Shown here piece after piece: positions 61,010 to 64,000 of a stretch of 64,000 nucleotides of DNA. The notes under the pieces are model-generated. The model had not been told where the DNA came from, did no database searches, and saw nothing but the letters and a program-made list of their open reading frames with translations. The stretch is taken from NCBI GenBank assembly GCA_027627225.1, contig CM051029.1:19330656-19394655 (forward strand), read 5' to 3'. The stretch comes from Congeria kusceri (taxonomy: Eukaryota > Mollusca > Bivalvia > Myida > Dreissenidae). The number at the start of each line of letters is the position of its first letter. The stretch's first letter is position 1. Position numbers and translations under genes: made by a program.

Positions 61010-62030
61010 CACGTTTACTTGTATATCAAGAAACAAAATTTACTTACCTCTGCCCAGCTGAAATGGAAAAGACATTTTGCATAACATCAGTCAAACAAAA
61101 CAGTTCAATGCGCAATTATAGAAAAGAATCTACTTACCGTCACAAAGATGAAATGAACAAGACATGTTATGTTGAAACAAACTGTGCACAGGTTTACTTG
61201 TATATCAATAAACAAAATCTACTTACCATCGGCAACCTGAAATGGAAAAGACATTTTGCATAACATCAGTCAAACAAAACAGTTCACTGTGCAATTAAAG
61301 AAAACAATCTACTTACCATCACAAAGCTGAAATGAAAAAGACATGTTATGTTGAAACAAAATGTGCACGCGTTTACTCGTATATCAAGAAACAAAGTCTA
61401 CTTACTTCTGCCTAGCTGAAATGGAAAAGATATTTTACATAGCATCAGTCAAACAAAACAGTTCAATGTACAATCATAGAAAACAATCTACTTTACATCA
61501 CAAAGCTGAGCTGAAAAAGACATGGTATGTTAACCAATATTTATACAGATTTAACTTATACATCAAGAAACAAAGTCTACTTACTTCTGCCTAGCTGAAA
61601 TGGAAAAGACATTTTGCATAGCACAACAAAAGTTAAAATCTATTGTATAGTGTAGATATCAAGTCTACTTTACATCACAAAGCTGAGATGAAAAAGACAT
61701 GGTATGTTAACCAATATTTATACAGATTTAACTTATACATCAAGAAACAAAGTCTACTTACTTCTGCCTAGCTGAAATGGAAAAGATATTTTACATAGCA
61801 TCAGTCAAACAAAACAGTTCAATGTACAATCATAGAAAACAATCTACTTTACATCACAAAGCTGAGATGAAAAAGACATGGTATGTTAACCAATATTTAT
61901 ACAGATTTAACTTATACATCAAGAAACAAAATGTACTTACCTCTGCCCAGCTGAAATGGAAAAGACATTTTGCATAGCACAACAAAAGTTAAAATCTATT
62001 GTATAGTGTAGATATCAAGTCTATCAATAC
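61010..62030. repeat. tandem cassettes of about 90 nt, each with one micro-exon
   Basis: Two cassette types alternate. Type A has the exon CTCTGCCCAG or TTCTGCCTAG (plus-strand view); type B has CATCACAAAG. Intron-like parts are highly alike between copies (GAAAAGACATTTTGCATA, CAAGAAACAAA). Some B copies have altered sites: the donor became GTAAAG at about 61496, 61676 and 61850, and the acceptor is lost at about 61146. Confidence 0.7.
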
Positions 62031-62109
62031 TAGTAATAACACAAATGTTATACGTACCACAGCTTTACTGAAATGGAAAAGACATTTTGCATAGCAAAAC
62101 AATAAAGAC

Positions 62110-64000
62110 TTACATTGCTGATCTTGAATCCTTCTCTGTTTCTCAACTTCTTAGTTGTCCAAAAGTCTGCTCTGTGAAGACCCACAAGTCGAATCTGAAA
62201 CATAGTAAAGCATATCATGGCACAAAACAAACCAACAAATGTTCACTTACCTTGTTGAGTAGAGTTTTGACAGCTTACCGAGGAAACATTTGCTCTTCTC
62301 TTTTTCTTGGCCCACTGTGGAACATTCTCTGCAATTCAAATCTGAAACATAGAAGAGCATAAAAACACAATATACAAACCAACAGTTTGTTTTGACTTAC
62401 CTTTGTATACTCTTGAGTTGTGTCACAGCAGCTGAATTCCTATCCTGTCCCCAGCTGTCAAAAATCTCTGCCAAGCCATCTCTACCAGTGCAATCTGAAA
62501 TAGAGTACAGCAGAGCAAAACATGATACACAACAACAATTTGTTTCCACTTACCTCGTGTATAGAGTTCCTGTCCTGTCCCCAGCTGTCAAAACATCTCT
62601 CCCAAGCCATCTCTGCCAAGCCATCTCTACCAGTGCAATCTGAAATAGAGTACAGCAGAGCAAAAACATTATACACAACAACAATTTGTTTCCACTTACC
62701 TCGTGTATAGAGTCGAGTTACAGCAGCTGAATTCCTGTCCTGTCCCCAGCTGTCATAAACATCTCTGCGAGTCAAAACCTGAAACAAAGAGAAGCAAAGC
62801 ATCATATCGTATACAACATTGTTTCCACTTACCTTGTTCTTGAAGTTGAGTCGCAGCAGCTTACTCTTTCTTGAAATATTTCTCCCTCACTGCATGGCAA
62901 ACCTGAAAAATAGCATAACATCACAGTAGTACAAATCAAAACAACAATTTGATCGACTTACTTTGCTTCTGTAGAGGTGAGTCACAGTAGTGGAATTCCT
63001 TCTTCAAACACTTCTTCTCTGTGTACACCAGTGACTCGAATCTGAAACAAAGTAAAGTATAACATCACATCACATTGTACGACTCAACTCAATGAATTAA
63101 AAGCATACCTACCTTCTGTTGAGTTGAGTCACAGCAGTTGAAATCCTTCTTCACTCACGTCTTCTCTGATGAGACCCACTGCTTATAAAATCTGAAACAG
63201 AGCAAAGCAAAACATGCATGGTACAAATCAAACAAACACAATTGTTCCACTTACCTTTCTGTATGTTCCATCCACTTTCTCAACTAGGGTCCACTTCTTG
63301 AATCGTCTTCGTCGCTCACTGCAAGTACACCTGAAACATAGAAGCATTCACAAGACATACCATATAAGAACAATTTTGTACTCACCAGATGGATTGCTTT
63401 TCTGTTCAGGTCAGCTTTCAAACCATCACTGCAAACAGCATCTGAAATATAGTACAAACAGCAACAAACAAACATAACATATCATAAGAACAGTTTTTCA
63501 TAGCAGATATGAGAGCTTTCAAAAGTACGTCTGTTCTGCTCGACTGCCTAAATGCAACTGACAGAACTTCACTGACAGTCTGAACAAAATTTTTATAGTT
63601 CACTAGCATTGAGTATATTCTAGACTTACCTTGAAGGCTTGTTGAGAAGCTCAAAAATCACGACTGCTTGGCTTCTCTGTTCACTCCAACTGTCAGATCA
63701 TCACTGCAAAAGCACTCCTGAAATGTATTGAAACAAAACATACATGGTACAAAAATTCATTGAAAAGTACTTACCTTTCACTGTTTCACTGCCCTGTACT
63801 CAACTGCTTGGCTGCTCAACTCCAGTTATCAAGGCATCAAGGGTCACGACTGCTTGGCCTCTCTGTTAACTGTCAATTCTGTGTGGCAGTCTGAAATGTA
63901 TTGAAACAAAACATGCATGGCACAAAAATTGATTGAAAAGTGCTTACCTTTCACTGTTTCACAGCTCTGTACTCAACTGCTTGGCTGCTCAACTCCAGTT
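62110..64000. repeat. tandem exon-intron units of about 130-150 nt
   Basis: Exons of 56-116 nt share a decaying core (GAATTCAGCTGCTGTGACTC on the minus strand) and alternate with introns that share CTGAAA..ATAG..GCA and TTTG..CCACTTACC. The copies differ in exon sequence but keep the splice borders. Confidence 0.65.

Larger units (their letters stand above)
59590..64000 (-). ncRNA. multi-exon, probably non-coding transcript with micro-exons (5' end outside window)
   Basis: Reading the minus strand from 64000, exon-like units are bounded by a TTTCAG-type acceptor and a GTAAGT-type donor. Larger units: from 63948 up, 63775-63890, 63630-63717, 63386-63441, 63255-63330, 63113-63191, 62962-63041, 62833-62902, 62700-62778, 62554-62639, 62401-62494, 62251-62341, 62114-62194. 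Then micro-exons of 8-11 nt: 62058-62067, 61941-61950, 61762-61771, 61585-61594, 61406-61415, 61317-61326, 61227-61236, 61048-61057, 60958-60968, 60781-60789. Then 60624-60685, 60522-60529, 60345-60404, 60237-60244, 60078-60136 and a last exon from 59902. Introns between the large exons are mostly 46-71 nt. The 116-nt and 88-nt exons have stops in all three frames. AATAAA (59610-59615) gives an end near 59590. Confidence 0.6.

Noticed and set aside
61003..61977. Plus-strand frames of 66-86 codons with similar products
   Set aside because: They repeat because the 90-nt cassettes repeat; codons run through the splice-site consensus, so the similarity is explained by the array.

Overview
The window reads as one stretch of a large, AT-rich, densely packed double-stranded DNA virus genome of the order Herpesvirales, most likely an invertebrate (mollusc-type, Malacoherpesviridae-like) herpesvirus. 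Family-level signatures in the sequence support this: a UL9-like origin-binding helicase, a UL52-like primase, a B-family DNA polymerase, an inactivated polymerase fold resembling UL8, a UL15-like terminase ATPase/nuclease, an assemblin-type capsid protease fused to a scaffold, a UL12-like alkaline nuclease and a probable major capsid protein. BIR, RING, OTU-like and death-domain-like accessory genes are typical of invertebrate DNA viruses. I cannot name the species from sequence alone.

Layout. 1-50 kb: about 37 mostly unspliced genes on both strands with very short gaps, many with a TATA-like box 30-60 nt before the chosen ATG. This part carries the replication genes (origin helicase 0.5-2.7 kb, candidate ssDNA-binding protein 4.6-7.7 kb, primase 8.3-10.7 kb, polymerase 14.6-18.5 kb, UL8-like 37.8-39.8 kb), packaging and capsid genes (terminase 25.4-27.5 kb, capsid protein 44-46.8 kb, nuclease 47.7-48.7 kb, protease/scaffold 48.7-50 kb), three or four secreted or membrane glycoproteins sharing a cysteine motif, two large OTU-like proteins lacking the catalytic cysteine, and coiled-coil proteins. 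50-54.2 kb: a block of small accessory genes, namely two BIR proteins, a RING protein, a zinc protein, a PC4-like protein, a gene with a clear intron, acidic proteins and a death-domain-like protein. These probably modify host apoptosis, ubiquitin and innate signalling.

54.2-64 kb has no convincing protein gene. It holds imperfect repeats (55.0-55.7 kb), a tRNA-like cloverleaf (55.71-55.79 kb), large direct repeats of about 1.1 kb, and several copies of a structured RNA element whose helices show compensatory changes. From 59.6 kb to the window end the minus strand carries an array of about 30 exon-like cassettes, including many exons of only 8-11 nt. Each is bounded by a TTTCAG acceptor and a GTAAGT-type donor, and the array ends in a polyadenylation signal. 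The tested exons are closed in all three frames, so this looks like a spliced non-coding transcript, comparable in position and style (not in sequence) to latency-type loci of vertebrate herpesviruses.

The strongest new leads are the micro-exon array, the covarying RNA family, the catalytically altered OTU-like family with a shared C-terminal domain, and the two small death-domain-like proteins.
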